A DNA stretch of 27,653 nt from Clostridium sp. CAG:138 (GCA_000435055.1 FR879706.1:1-27653), one strand, 5' to 3'; numbered from the stretch's first letter, positions 6,659 to 15,628 are shown. A program made the numbers and translations. Notes: a model not told the origin generated them from the sequence alone.

Positions 6659-8914
6659 ATGTTTGCAAGGGTAATAGTTGATATTTCAAATGCCAATGTA
6701 AACAGGCTGTTTACTTATGCCGTTCCGGAAGAAATCAGTCTGTGCGAAGGGCAGCGCGTTATCGTTCCGTTCGGGCGGGGGAACCGACCGATTGAGGGCT
6801 TTGTGCTTGAACTTGTCGATGAACCGGGAACGGAGCGTGAGCTTAAATCCATCGTGCGAACGATTGAGCCGTACTCGGCGCTGCTGCCCGATCAGCTCAA
6901 GCTTGCGGATTGGATGTGCAAAGCGTACCATTGCACAACCGCCGATGCACTTCGGGTCATGATTCCCGCCGCGCTGCGCGGTTCAAAAGTTAAAGAAAAA
7001 AAAGTGCGCACTCTGCACATTGCGGACAATCTTGATATTGAAGCAGTGCGCGCTTCAATGCTGAAAAAAGACGGAACGCCGCGTGCGCCGAAGCAGTTTG
7101 AAGTTTTTTCTCTGCTTTTATCGGGCAGAGCGGAGCTTTCCGCAAGCGATATAAATGCGTTCGTGCCCGGTGCGGGCGCAGCTGTTGCCGCACTTGTTAA
7201 AAAGGGCATTCTTGTTGAACAAGGGCGCGAAACCTATCGAAATCCTTTTGCAAACAGAGATATTCAGTCGACGGAGCCGCTGCCGCTTCTTCCGGCGCAG
7301 CAAAACGCACTTGAAAAAATCAAATCCGCCGATGCCGGAAGCTGTCTGCTTCTTCACGGTGTCACGGGGAGCGGAAAGACCGAAGTTTATATGCAGGCAA
7401 TTGCGAACGTGCTTGAAAACGGCGGCGGCGCAATTGTTCTTGTCCCGGAAATATCTCTGACACCGCAGACAACGGACAGATTCAGGAGCAGATTCGGAAA
7501 CAATGTTGCCGTTCTGCACAGCCATTTGAGCGACGGTGAACGTTTTGACGAATGGCGGCGGATACGATTCGGCAAGGCAAGGGTCGTTGTCGGCGCAAGG
7601 TCGGCAGTGTTTGCGCCGGTGGAAAATCTGCGTATTATCATAATTGATGAAGAACATGAGCCGAGCTATTACTCCGAAATTACTCCAAAGTATTCCGCTG
7701 CCGAGGTTGCGCTGCGTCGGGTCAAACTCTGCGGTGCAAAACTTGTCCTCGGCAGTGCGACTCCGTCGCTCACAACATATTATCGTGCAAAGCGGGGCAG
7801 GTACATACTGCTTGAGATGCCGAACAGAATAAACGGCGTTCCGATGCCGAAAGTTGATGTTGTTGACATGCGTGAGGAGTTTTTGAGCGGGAACAACAGC
7901 ATTTTTTCAAGCTTTATGATAAAACGGCTGAAAGAATGCCTTGAAAAGCACGAACAGGCGATTCTGTTTCTCAACAGGCGCGGTTATTCATCCCATGCCG
8001 AATGCCGCGCGTGCGGATTTGTGTTCACCTGCCCGAACTGCGACGTTGCATTGACCTATCACAGGTTTGATGAGTCACTCCGCTGCCACTATTGCGGGGC
8101 GAATTATAAAATGCCGAAAACCTGTCCGTCCTGCGGCAGGGAGTACATCAAATACACGGGAATCGGAACTCAGCAGGTTGAGGAACAGCTGAAACTTGTG
8201 TTTCCGAATGTGCGCTGTTTAAGAATGGATATGGACACGACAAGCGGCAAAACCGCACATCGGGATATACTTGATGCATTCACGCGGCGCGAGGCTGATG
8301 TGCTTATCGGCACGCAAATGGTGGCAAAGGGGCTTGATATCCCGAATGTGACGCTTGTCGGCGTCGTGTTTGCTGATTCAACACTTTTCCATTCGGATTT
8401 TCGCAGCAGCGAACGTACGTTTCAGCTTTTGACCCAGGTCGCGGGTCGTGCCGGCCGTGCCGATAAAGAGGGGCGCGTCGTGATTCAAACCAATGCGCCG
8501 GGACACCGCGCAATACGGCTCTGCACGAAGCATGATTATAAAACATTCTATAATCTCGAAATCGGAGACCGACTGCGGACGCTGTTCCCTCCGTTTGCGG
8601 TATTTGTGCGGGCGCAATTCGCCTGTGCCGATGAAAACGCGGCGGCGGATGCGGCGGAAAGGTTTGCAAACGGCGTGACAAAAACCATTTTAACTGCATT
8701 AAAACCCGCAAACGCGGAAAATGAGCTTGTTTTCGCACTCGCGGGTGCCGCGCCGATTCGCCGCAGGGAGGGGCTGTTCCGCTATGCGGTTATAATTAAG
8801 CTGGTTCGCACCGCAAATACGGCAGCAGCAATCAATGCAATATACGCTTTCAGCGACGGCTGCGCGGATGAATGCTATCGCGGCATTGAAGTCAACCCGC
8901 AGGATATGCTTTGA
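6659..8914 (+). CDS. priA: Primosomal protein N' (PriA replication-restart helicase)
   Basis: 751 aa. The ATG at 6659 is preferred over 6632 because a GGGGGTGA site precedes it and the conserved N-terminus FARVIVDISNANVNRLFTY follows. PriA recognises stalled forks and D-loops, unwinds with 3'-5' polarity and reloads the replicative helicase. Visible motifs: Walker A GVTGSGKT (from residue 234), Walker B DEEH (330), the GSATPS helicase motif, and paired zinc-binding cysteines between residues 449 and 492 (CxxC clusters), then the C-terminal helicase motif QVAGRAGR. The length is normal for Firmicutes (~730-810). Third intact gene of the operon; 44 bases separate it from the acetyltransferase gene. 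Confidence 0.97.
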   Translation: MFARVIVDISNANVNRLFTYAVPEEISLCEGQRVIVPFGRGNRPIEGFVLELVDEPGTERELKSIVRTIEPYSALLPDQLKLADWMCKAYHCTTADALRVMIPAALRGSKVKEKKVRTLHIADNLDIEAVRASMLKKDGTPRAPKQFEVFSLLLSGRAELSASDINAFVPGAGAAVAALVKKGILVEQGRETYRNPFANRDIQSTEPLPLLPAQQNALEKIKSADAGSCLLLHGVTGSGKTEVYMQAIANVLENGGGAIVLVPEISLTPQTTDRFRSRFGNNVAVLHSHLSDGERFDEWRRIRFGKARVVVGARSAVFAPVENLRIIIIDEEHEPSYYSEITPKYSAAEVALRRVKLCGAKLVLGSATPSLTTYYRAKRGRYILLEMPNRINGVPMPKVDVVDMREEFLSGNNSIFSSFMIKRLKECLEKHEQAILFLNRRGYSSHAECRACGFVFTCPNCDVALTYHRFDESLRCHYCGANYKMPKTCPSCGREYIKYTGIGTQQVEEQLKLVFPNVRCLRMDMDTTSGKTAHRDILDAFTRREADVLIGTQMVAKGLDIPNVTLVGVVFADSTLFHSDFRSSERTFQLLTQVAGRAGRADKEGRVVIQTNAPGHRAIRLCTKHDYKTFYNLEIGDRLRTLFPPFAVFVRAQFACADENAAADAAERFANGVTKTILTALKPANAENELVFALAGAAPIRRREGLFRYAVIIKLVRTANTAAAINAIYAFSDGCADECYRGIEVNPQDML

Positions 8915-8958
8915 AAGAATAACAAACCCGCAGCGGAAAGCGGAAAAAGATACGAACT

Positions 8959-9834
8959 ATGAACGGATTGAATGCATTAAAAATGCGGCAGGAGCCGAAG
9001 CGCGGCGCAAAACTTGCCGAAAAACTTAAATGTGAAAAGAGCAGCATACACTATCTCAGCATTTTGAACGGAAATACGCGGGGACTTGTTTGGACGGACG
9101 ATCCGACGGCACCGCGGCTTGCGGTCGTATACAGTTATCTTTTGGGCGGATTCCAGATAATGGGAACTCCGCTGCAAACGGCGGAGGAATATGCCGCTTT
9201 CCGTCTGTTTTTTGAGAACAAAGTATTTCCGTTGGCAAAAGATGAATTCGAACTGAGTGAATTTGCATATTCCGCCGACACGGAAGAGCTTTCGGATATG
9301 ATGCGCGTTGTTTTTTTCGACAAAGAGCTGTTTGAACAGAAACAGCTTGTTTATCGCACGGCAGAAGAATACAGCGCGGCGGAAATGCCGTTCGTTCATG
9401 CGGCGGAGGGGCGGCTGATGCGCATTCGGCGTGCCTCGGAAAGCTTCTTGCGTGAGAATGCCGAGTTTGCAGGGGCTTATCTTCCCGAAATTTTGGAAAG
9501 CTACAAAAGCTTTGCGGATTTTTTGAAACATGGTTTTGCCTTTTTTGTGCTTGAAGGCGAGAATATCTGCGGAAACATAATTTCAAACGGAGAGTACAAC
9601 GGCTGCTGCATAGTCGGGGCGGATACAAAAGCGGAATATCGACGGCGCGGCATTGCATCGGCGTTGCTGCGCACCGCAATTGAATCTGCACGGGAGCGCG
9701 GGAATGAAATAATATGGGAGTGCGCGGAAGAAAACATACCTTCGGTGCGCACTGCCGAAAGCTGCGGAATGCATCGCTGCGGAGAGTTTTTCGTCCGCTG
9801 GTTTGAATTCGAACCGAAAACTCCGCAAGATTAA
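8959..9834 (+). CDS. GNAT-family N-acetyltransferase
   Basis: 291 aa. The ATG at 8959 has only a weak GGAAAAAG upstream. The C-terminal third holds the GNAT acetyl-CoA signature: a beta strand, then EYRRRGIASALL (R-x-x-G-x-A type pyrophosphate loop), and the later NIPSVRTAESCGM segment typical of the fold's motif B. The N-terminal ~170 residues are not recognised in detail but resemble the helical front half of two-part GNAT proteins. The acceptor substrate is unknown. It is the last gene of the yicC-priA operon and is followed by a strong terminator. Confidence 0.82.
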   Translation: MNGLNALKMRQEPKRGAKLAEKLKCEKSSIHYLSILNGNTRGLVWTDDPTAPRLAVVYSYLLGGFQIMGTPLQTAEEYAAFRLFFENKVFPLAKDEFELSEFAYSADTEELSDMMRVVFFDKELFEQKQLVYRTAEEYSAAEMPFVHAAEGRLMRIRRASESFLRENAEFAGAYLPEILESYKSFADFLKHGFAFFVLEGENICGNIISNGEYNGCCIVGADTKAEYRRRGIASALLRTAIESARERGNEIIWECAEENIPSVRTAESCGMHRCGEFFVRWFEFEPKTPQD

Positions 9835-9884
9835 TCAAATCGTTTCAACAGCTTGCGAAATTGAATTTTCGAAAACGAACATCG

Positions 9885-9920
9885 GCGCGGTCGTGAGGGC
9901 CGCGCTTTTAATATATTTTT
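9885..9920 (+). terminator. Intrinsic terminator after the yicC-priA-GNAT operon
   Basis: An 8-bp GC-rich stem with one wobble (GCGCGGTC 9885-9892 with GGCCGCGC 9898-9905), a 5-base loop and the T-rich run TTTTAATATATTTTT. Confidence 0.88.
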
Positions 9921-9938
9921 AGAAATGAGATTTAATGC

Positions 9939-9966
9939 TTGACACGGCATAAATCGGTGGTATAAT
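9939..9966 (+). promoter_or_regulatory. Promoter of perR-rubrerythrin
   Basis: TTGACA (9939-9944), a 16-base spacer and TATAAT (9961-9966), both consensus. TATAATAATAA resembles half of a PerR box, and directly downstream GGAATCATTCC (9974-9984) is a perfect palindrome about where transcription begins. Autoregulation by PerR is likely from family knowledge but not proven. Confidence 0.8.
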
Positions 9967-9973
9967 AATAACA

Positions 9974-9984
9974 GGAATCATTCC
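9974..9984. promoter_or_regulatory. Palindrome GGAATCATTCC, candidate operator
   Basis: A perfect 11-base palindrome (5-base arms around a central C) between the -10 box and the ribosome site of perR. The position fits a repressor site. The sequence differs from the classical PerR box, so the regulator is uncertain. Confidence 0.45.
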
Positions 9985-9997
9985 TAAGGAGGCGTGA

Positions 9998-10390
9998 ATG
10001 ACAAGGCAGCGACAGTTGATTTACAACATCATACAACGGGCGGACGATCACCCGACAGCCGAAATGATTTATGCAAGGGCAAAGGCCGAAATGCCGTCCA
10101 TTGCATTCGGAACTGTCTATCGAAATCTGAAACTCATGGTCGATGCCGGAGAGATCCTTCACATTCCCGTTGCCGGTGAGCCGGACAGATACGACAAGAC
10201 CATTCGCCCGCATGAACACATGCAGTGTATCGAATGCGGCAGGGTTGCCGACTGTGACCCGGGCGATCTGAAATCATATTTCAGCAGCAAAATCGGCGAA
10301 GAAATTGTTTCCTACACACTCAACTTTTTCTATATCTGCAATGAATGCAGACAGAAGCGGAAAAGGGAGAATAATCAAAAACGAGCATAA
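9998..10390 (+). CDS. perR: PerR-type Fur-family peroxide-sensing repressor
   Basis: 130 aa, ATG behind AAGGAGG. Winged-helix N-terminus (HPTAEMIYARAK, then the recognition helix ending GTVYRNLKLM) and a C-terminal metal-binding dimer domain. The structural zinc cysteines are C77, C80, C114 and C117 (two CxxC). The regulatory metal ligands of B. subtilis PerR map to H18, D66, H72, H74 and D85, all present, including the Asp that marks PerR rather than Fur. The N-terminus lacks the first ~19 residues of B. subtilis PerR. PerR represses peroxide defence genes and is inactivated by metal-catalysed histidine oxidation. The adjacent rubrerythrin gene fits this role. Confidence 0.9.
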   Translation: MTRQRQLIYNIIQRADDHPTAEMIYARAKAEMPSIAFGTVYRNLKLMVDAGEILHIPVAGEPDRYDKTIRPHEHMQCIECGRVADCDPGDLKSYFSSKIGEEIVSYTLNFFYICNECRQKRKRENNQKRA

Positions 10391-10445
10391 AATGCTGACC
10401 GGCGGCGCGTGCCGCAAAAAATAAAAATCTTTGGAGGATAAAAGT

Positions 10446-10991
10446 ATGAAAAAGTTTGTATGTTCAGTATGTGGTTACGTTCATGAGGGCGATTCCGCTC
10501 CCGAAGTATGTCCCGTTTGCGGTGCACCCGCAGAAAAGTTCATTGAGCAGTCCGAAACCATGAGTTGGGCGGCAGAGCATGTTGTCGGCGTTGCACAGGG
10601 CGCACCCGAGGATATCATGGCGGATCTGCGTGCAAATTTCGCAGGCGAATGCACCGAAGTCGGTATGTACCTTGCAATGGCAAGGGTTGCACACCGCGAA
10701 GGTTATCCCGAAATCGGTCTCTATTGGGAAAAAGCAGCCTATGAAGAGGCTGAGCATGCTGCAAAGTTTGCCGAACTTCTCGGCGAAGTTGTGACTTCCA
10801 GCACCAAAAAGAACCTTCAAATGCGTGTTGAAGCCGAAAACGGCGCAACCGCAGGCAAGACCGATCTGGCAAAGCGTGCAAAGGCTCTTAACCTTGATGC
10901 AATTCACGACACCGTTCATGAAATGGCAAGGGATGAGGCCCGTCACGGCAAGGCTTTCGCAGGCCTTCTGAACAGGTACTTCGGCGAATAA
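10446..10991 (+). CDS. rbr: Reverse rubrerythrin (NADH peroxidase component)
   Basis: 181 aa; the ATG at 10446 follows TTGGAGGATAAAAGT (an upstream TTG overlaps the ribosome site and is unlikely). The order of domains is reversed relative to classical rubrerythrin: an N-terminal rubredoxin-like iron site (C6, C9, C22, C25) followed by a ferritin-like diiron domain with ligands in FAGECTEVGMY, EEAEH and DEARH. Such proteins reduce hydrogen peroxide (and help against oxygen) in the cytoplasm of anaerobes. It lies 55 bases after perR on the same strand, almost certainly cotranscribed and PerR-controlled. Confidence 0.93.
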   Translation: MKKFVCSVCGYVHEGDSAPEVCPVCGAPAEKFIEQSETMSWAAEHVVGVAQGAPEDIMADLRANFAGECTEVGMYLAMARVAHREGYPEIGLYWEKAAYEEAEHAAKFAELLGEVVTSSTKKNLQMRVEAENGATAGKTDLAKRAKALNLDAIHDTVHEMARDEARHGKAFAGLLNRYFGE

Positions 10992-11078
10992 ACATACATT
11001 CGGTGATTATCCGAACGGCGGATAATAACGATATGCTGAATACATATTCCGCATGACAAAACTCGGCACAGAATAAAG

Positions 11079-11125
11079 ATATCGCGGCCTCGTTTACGGA
11101 AGCCGCGATATTTTTGTTTTATTTT
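11079..11125 (+). terminator. Intrinsic terminator after the rubrerythrin gene
   Basis: A perfect 10-bp stem (11079-11088 with 11102-11111, ATATCGCGGC/GCCGCGATAT) followed by TTTTGTTTTATTTT. It sits between the convergent rubrerythrin and ABC transporter genes. The opposite side has only a weak T-run, so it is mainly a plus-strand terminator. Confidence 0.88.
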
Positions 11126-11157
11126 AAATCAAAAGGCGAAAAGTAAACAGTGCTGTT

Positions 11158-14100
11158 TCATTCCGATCTCAGCGCGGCAACGGGATCCTTCTTCGCCGCA
11201 ATTCGCGAGGGTATGATGCCCGCAATAAGTGTCAAAACCATGCTTATCAAAACCAGTATTATGCCGGCACGCCACGGAAGGACGGCCGTCAGCGTGTCGA
11301 TGCCTGTGAGCGACCGAACGATAAGGTTCAGCGGGATGCACAACAGCATTGATGCAATTATTCCGATCGCACCCGCACAAAAACCGATAATCAGCGTTTC
11401 GGCATTGAACACGGATGAAATATCGCGTTTTGATGCGCCGATGGAGCGCAGAATACCGATTTCCTTCGTGCGTTCAAGCACCGAGATATAGGTAATTATG
11501 CCTATCATAATTGAGGATACAACCAGAGAGATTGCGACAAACGCGATAAGCCCGTATGAAACGGCATCGATCATTGTTGTAACTCCGGACATAAGCAGCG
11601 CAACATAATCGGTGTACTCAATAGCCTTATCCTCGTCTGCATTCCGGTTGTATTCCGCAATGTTGTCAGCGATAGCTTCCTTATCCTCAAATGTTGCGGC
11701 ATACAAATTAACGGTTTTGGGCGAATCGGGATCAACTGCACCGAGTTTTTCGAGTGCTTCGTCAAGCGTTGTTCCGGAAACCTTTGACGGCATGAATTTA
11801 TCATAGTATTCCGCAAGCTTGTCAACACTCGTGTCGTTTGCAATTGTTTTATCAAAAATATCCGCAACTGCGGCATATCCGGCCGTGCCGAAAAGATCGT
11901 TCGGTGCGGAATGTTCGAAAATAATCTGCATGATTTCGGCTTCGGCTTTGTCGGCATATTTCTTTTTTACTGCGGAAACAAGCTGTTCACGCATCAAAGT
12001 CCGAAGCTCTTCGTCCGTATAGTCGGAAAGATATTCCTCCGCAGTGGCAACATCAAACCCGTATGTTGCCGCCGCAAGCTGAACCATTGATTCACGCGTC
12101 GGATACATTGCCATGTATTCCTCAACAACTGCATCAAGCTCCGTCTGCTCGGGTTCGGCAATGATTTTTTTGTAGATTTCCGTTTTCTGCATGTCCGTAA
12201 GGGAGGCGAAGTAAGCGGTAACTTCTTCCGCCTTTTTGTCCGCCGACAGTTCGTTTTCGGAGTCCAAAGTGAAAGGAAGTCCGGTTAAAACATCAAGATT
12301 CACGTTTTCCGGGGATTTCTGTTCGCGGACAATTTCACTTTCGTTCGTTTTCTGAATTATATAGTCGGAAAGGGCGGAAGTGTAGCCGAAAACTCCGTTT
12401 ACTGAAGCAGCCTTGTTGTCGTTCGGGCGAATAATACCTGCAAGCCGCAGATCGAGTCCGTTTTTGATAACAAGCTCCATTGCGGCGGCGTCATCGCCGA
12501 TATATTCCCATGAACCGCCGTTTTCGTCGGTCGAATACGATTTTGAGTAATAATCTGAATTCAATATCAGCTTGAATTTGGTGCCGATAAGCTCTTCAAA
12601 CTTTGCGGAGCGTGTATCCGTCACGATTTCCTCGCCTTTAAGAACGGAGTTAAAAATCCTTGTGATTTCGGCGGTGTCCATAAGCCCGAGAGCATAGAAA
12701 GCAACGTCGGATATTTCGTTGTTTTTATCAATAACAAGCACAATATCGTTGGCACTCTTCGGCCATTCGCCCGCAACAAGCTCATATTGATTCAAAACAA
12801 GCTCGGAAACGAGTGCGCCGTCCGCTCCGGAAAGGATTTCGTCCCAAAGATTCATGTTTCCCATGCGGGAGGTCATCATGTTAATCATACTGACGCCCTT
12901 GTCGCCTTCGGATGTTTCATCATCGGCAAACAATGCGGAGGTCATATCCGTACTGTGATATTTCCCGTCCGTGCCGATGACATACGCGTTGACGGTAAGC
13001 CCGTAGCCGTACCGCACGGAGCTTACATATTCTCGAAGATCGGTCTTTGCGGTTGAAGCATCAAGCTCCGAATCAATATACTTTTTAAACGATGCAAGGT
13101 CATTTACTTCGTCTCCGTCCGAAACGGTTGCGTTCAGCATTTTGTAGAGCCGAGGATCGGAGTAAACTGAATCCGCATCACGGTTTTTCAGTGTTTCATC
13201 GTCCGTCTTTTCGTTTGCTGCCGTCAGCATACTCATGAAATCGTTCGGTTCGCGTTCGACGGTGATCGGATAGGATGTCAAAGTATCTTTCTGGATTGCA
13301 TTGACATAGTTCTGAATGCCGGTTGAAAGCGCAAGAATCAATGCAATGCCGATAATGCCTATCGAACCCGCAAAAGAGGTCAGAAAAGTCCTGCCCTTTT
13401 TCGTTGAAAGGTTGTTTAAACTCAGCGAGAGCGCGGTAAAAAAGGACATGGAAGTCCGTTTTTTCTTTTGTTTTTTATCAAAAGTGCTGCCCGCCCCGCG
13501 TTCTTTTTCTTTCGTCAAAGTTCGTTCGTCATTGCTCACGGGGTTTGTATCGCTCGAAATCTGCCCGTCATGAAGCTTCACAATTCGCGTTGCATACTGC
13601 TCCGCAAGTTCGGCATTGTGTGTAACCATTATAACAAGGCGGTCTTTTGCGACTTTTTTCAGCAGCTCCATAACTTGGGTTCCGGTTTCGCTGTCAAGTG
13701 CACCGGTGGGTTCATCCGCAAGTAAAATATCGGGATTATTAACAAGCGCACGTGCAATGGCAACGCGCTGCATCTGTCCGCCGGACATTTGGTTCGGCCG
13801 CTTATGCTCCTGTCCTTTGAGCCCGACTTGTTCCAACGCTTCACATGCGCGTCTGCGCCGCTCCTGCTTTGACACGCCGGAAAGTGTCAGTGCAAGCTCA
13901 ACGTTTGAAAGCACGGATTGGTGCGGAATCAAATTGTAACTCTGAAAAACGAACCCAACGGTATGGTTTCTGTAAGTATCCCAGTCGCGGCTTGTGTATT
14001 GTTTTGTGGAAACACCGTTGATAACAAGGTCGCCGCTGTCATAGCGGTCAAGCCCTCCGATGATGTTGAGCAAAGTTGTTTTGCCCGAACCGCTCGGGCC

Positions 14101-14211
14101 CAAAACCGCAACAAACTCATTGCTGCGGAATTCAAGGCTCACGCTGCTCAGTGCGTTTTGAACAAGATCGCCGGTTTTATATTGTTTGGAAACTTTTTTT
14201 ATTTCAAGCAC
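11158..14211 (-). CDS. MacB-like ABC transporter, ATPase fused to FtsX-type permease
   Basis: 1017 aa, GTG start behind GGAGG. Residues 1-220 are an ABC ATPase of the MacB/LolD type: Walker A GPSGSGKT (38-45), Q-loop VFQSYNLIPH, signature MSGGQMQRV (142-150), Walker B LLADEPTGALD and H-loop THNAEL. A basic linker follows, then the first membrane helix (~277-297), a large extracytoplasmic domain (~300-870), and three C-terminal helices (~870-1017) with the FtsX-type loop LERTKEIGILRSIGASKRDI. This is the four-helix topology of mechanotransmission transporters, which do not move substrate through the membrane helices. Bacterial relatives handle antimicrobial peptides or envelope signals; the substrate here is unknown. 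ATPase and permease are on one chain; many Firmicutes keep them on two. No two-component genes are adjacent. Confidence 0.92.
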   Translation of the reverse strand: MLEIKKVSKQYKTGDLVQNALSSVSLEFRSNEFVAVLGPSGSGKTTLLNIIGGLDRYDSGDLVINGVSTKQYTSRDWDTYRNHTVGFVFQSYNLIPHQSVLSNVELALTLSGVSKQERRRRACEALEQVGLKGQEHKRPNQMSGGQMQRVAIARALVNNPDILLADEPTGALDSETGTQVMELLKKVAKDRLVIMVTHNAELAEQYATRIVKLHDGQISSDTNPVSNDERTLTKEKERGAGSTFDKKQKKKRTSMSFFTALSLSLNNLSTKKGRTFLTSFAGSIGIIGIALILALSTGIQNYVNAIQKDTLTSYPITVEREPNDFMSMLTAANEKTDDETLKNRDADSVYSDPRLYKMLNATVSDGDEVNDLASFKKYIDSELDASTAKTDLREYVSSVRYGYGLTVNAYVIGTDGKYHSTDMTSALFADDETSEGDKGVSMINMMTSRMGNMNLWDEILSGADGALVSELVLNQYELVAGEWPKSANDIVLVIDKNNEISDVAFYALGLMDTAEITRIFNSVLKGEEIVTDTRSAKFEELIGTKFKLILNSDYYSKSYSTDENGGSWEYIGDDAAAMELVIKNGLDLRLAGIIRPNDNKAASVNGVFGYTSALSDYIIQKTNESEIVREQKSPENVNLDVLTGLPFTLDSENELSADKKAEEVTAYFASLTDMQKTEIYKKIIAEPEQTELDAVVEEYMAMYPTRESMVQLAAATYGFDVATAEEYLSDYTDEELRTLMREQLVSAVKKKYADKAEAEIMQIIFEHSAPNDLFGTAGYAAVADIFDKTIANDTSVDKLAEYYDKFMPSKVSGTTLDEALEKLGAVDPDSPKTVNLYAATFEDKEAIADNIAEYNRNADEDKAIEYTDYVALLMSGVTTMIDAVSYGLIAFVAISLVVSSIMIGIITYISVLERTKEIGILRSIGASKRDISSVFNAETLIIGFCAGAIGIIASMLLCIPLNLIVRSLTGIDTLTAVLPWRAGIILVLISMVLTLIAGIIPSRIAAKKDPVAALRSE

Positions 14212-14297
14212 TTTTCGTTGCCTCCGGACAGAAATTTGCGGACCGGATCCCGTCGATCCGCCTGCATACAGTATAACGCAGAATCATTAAAAAAACA

Positions 14298-14311
14298 TTA
14301 ACTCAAGTTAA
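14298..14311. promoter_or_regulatory. Inverted repeat TTAACT-TG-AGTTAA upstream of the ABC transporter
   Basis: A perfect 6-bp inverted repeat with a 2-base centre, 87-100 bases before the GTG of the ABC transporter. A TATACT hexamer (14275-14270 on the minus strand) stands downstream but no good -35 box sits at the right distance. It may be an activator or repressor site; otherwise chance in an AT-rich stretch. Confidence 0.35.
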
Positions 14312-14352
14312 AACAATGGAGAATTTCTGCGGCAAAAAAAGGCAGAATTCAG

Positions 14353-15594
14353 TCATTGCTCATCATGTTCGTACACCGGAAATGCTTTCGGGGCCGCGCT
14401 GCCGTGCCGCAGTCTGTTCCGAATGTGCTGAACGACGGTGGCGATGAATTCGGCATTTGTCGGCTTACCCTTTGCGGAATCCGTTGTGTTGCCGAAAAGC
14501 TCAAATTGCATGTAGAGATTCCCGCCCTCCCATGCACACTCGATGGAATAACGAATTGCTCTTTCAACCGCGGCCGGAGTGGAGTGATAATACATTGCAA
14601 CGTATTCATACATGCGTTTGAGATCCGCATCGACTCCGAATATGCGCATACAGACAAGCAGCCGCAGAAATTCCGTGCCGCGATGCTCGTTTTGCAGCCC
14701 GAGCGGCAGCAGGATGGAATCGGTCACCATTGCATATTGACGCTTCTGTTCGTCCATCTCGCTGAAAAACGCAGGGTTATTTATTGCCTGTTCAAGTGCT
14801 TCAAGATCCGATTTGCCGCGCTTTTTCTCATAGTCAAGACATTTTTCGATTATAGCTGCGGCCGTTTGTTCGACAGGGGCAGAAAACGAAAGCAGTCCGT
14901 CAATCTTTTCATTGCGGCTGATTCCGATAAGTGATTTCGTCATCTTAGGTGCACAAACAAAAAAACGTGCATTGCGGCACAGCTTGCTCTGCCGAAGGGT
15001 GTTTATCAGCGCGAACGCATCGATATCGGGAAGAGAAACGCTGACAACAAAAACCGAAGGAATCTCATCAAACAGCATTTTCCAAACATCATTGCCGCTG
15101 CGAACGGGCGGAAGCATATGCAGTGTGCCTCCCAAAAGCTCGGTAAGCCTGTTTGCGTATTCGCGCTTCTTATTCAAAGGACGTTCCTCGCAAACAACAA
15201 TCCCGCGAAGTCTGTCGATATCCGACAGGTTACCTGTCTCCATCAATTCCTCAACGGAACGCCTGCCGTTCAGGCAGACTGCCGAAAGCGGATCGTAAGG
15301 CGAGGCGTCTTCACTGTCCTCGGGTTCACGGAGGCAATCCGTTTCATACAATTCGACAGGTTCCGGTATCTCAATAATTTCAGCGTCATCGGCCGTGATC
15401 GCGCTTTGCTCAGCCTGCTTTTTTATGTCTTTTGCAGTTTTGCCGTCGGTGTAAACACTGCCGCACACGGTTGCAATGTGTGCAATCGAAGTTTTTTTGC
15501 GTCTGCTGCGCGGTTTTTCGGCTGTCAATCCGCCCTCTGTATCCGCTGTTTCGGCAGGTTGTTCCGCATTATCGGTTTTATTCGGTTTGTCCAT
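14353..15594 (-). CDS. Spo0A-like transcription factor with degenerate receiver domain
   Basis: 413 aa from the ATG at 15592-15594 (GGAGGAGG upstream); the frame extends further but without a ribosome site. Residues 288-395 closely resemble the Spo0A DNA-binding effector domain: VERAIRYSIECAWEGGN and KPTNAEFIATVV are hallmark segments. Residues ~130-252 have receiver-like alternation, but the phosphoacceptor position (LLDxxMP in Spo0A) reads VVSVSLPDID, with Ser185 in place of Asp, and the conserved Lys is also not evident. Residues 1-130 are a low-complexity, charged extension absent from Spo0A. It is therefore unlikely to be switched by the usual phosphorelay. It probably binds 0A-box-like DNA; targets are unknown. 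It is not next to spoIVB, the usual spo0A neighbour, so it is more likely a paralogue than spo0A itself. Confidence 0.8.
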   Translation of the reverse strand: MDKPNKTDNAEQPAETADTEGGLTAEKPRSRRKKTSIAHIATVCGSVYTDGKTAKDIKKQAEQSAITADDAEIIEIPEPVELYETDCLREPEDSEDASPYDPLSAVCLNGRRSVEELMETGNLSDIDRLRGIVVCEERPLNKKREYANRLTELLGGTLHMLPPVRSGNDVWKMLFDEIPSVFVVSVSLPDIDAFALINTLRQSKLCRNARFFVCAPKMTKSLIGISRNEKIDGLLSFSAPVEQTAAAIIEKCLDYEKKRGKSDLEALEQAINNPAFFSEMDEQKRQYAMVTDSILLPLGLQNEHRGTEFLRLLVCMRIFGVDADLKRMYEYVAMYYHSTPAAVERAIRYSIECAWEGGNLYMQFELFGNTTDSAKGKPTNAEFIATVVQHIRNRLRHGSAAPKAFPVYEHDEQ

Positions 15595-15628
15595 GTTCGG
15601 GATTCCTCCTCCGCAGATTACTGCTGTT

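Noticed and set aside
10398..10430. GC-rich hairpin between perR and the rubrerythrin gene as a terminator
   Set aside because: Only about five pairs, followed by A rather than T on the coding strand; more likely part of a cotranscribed spacer.
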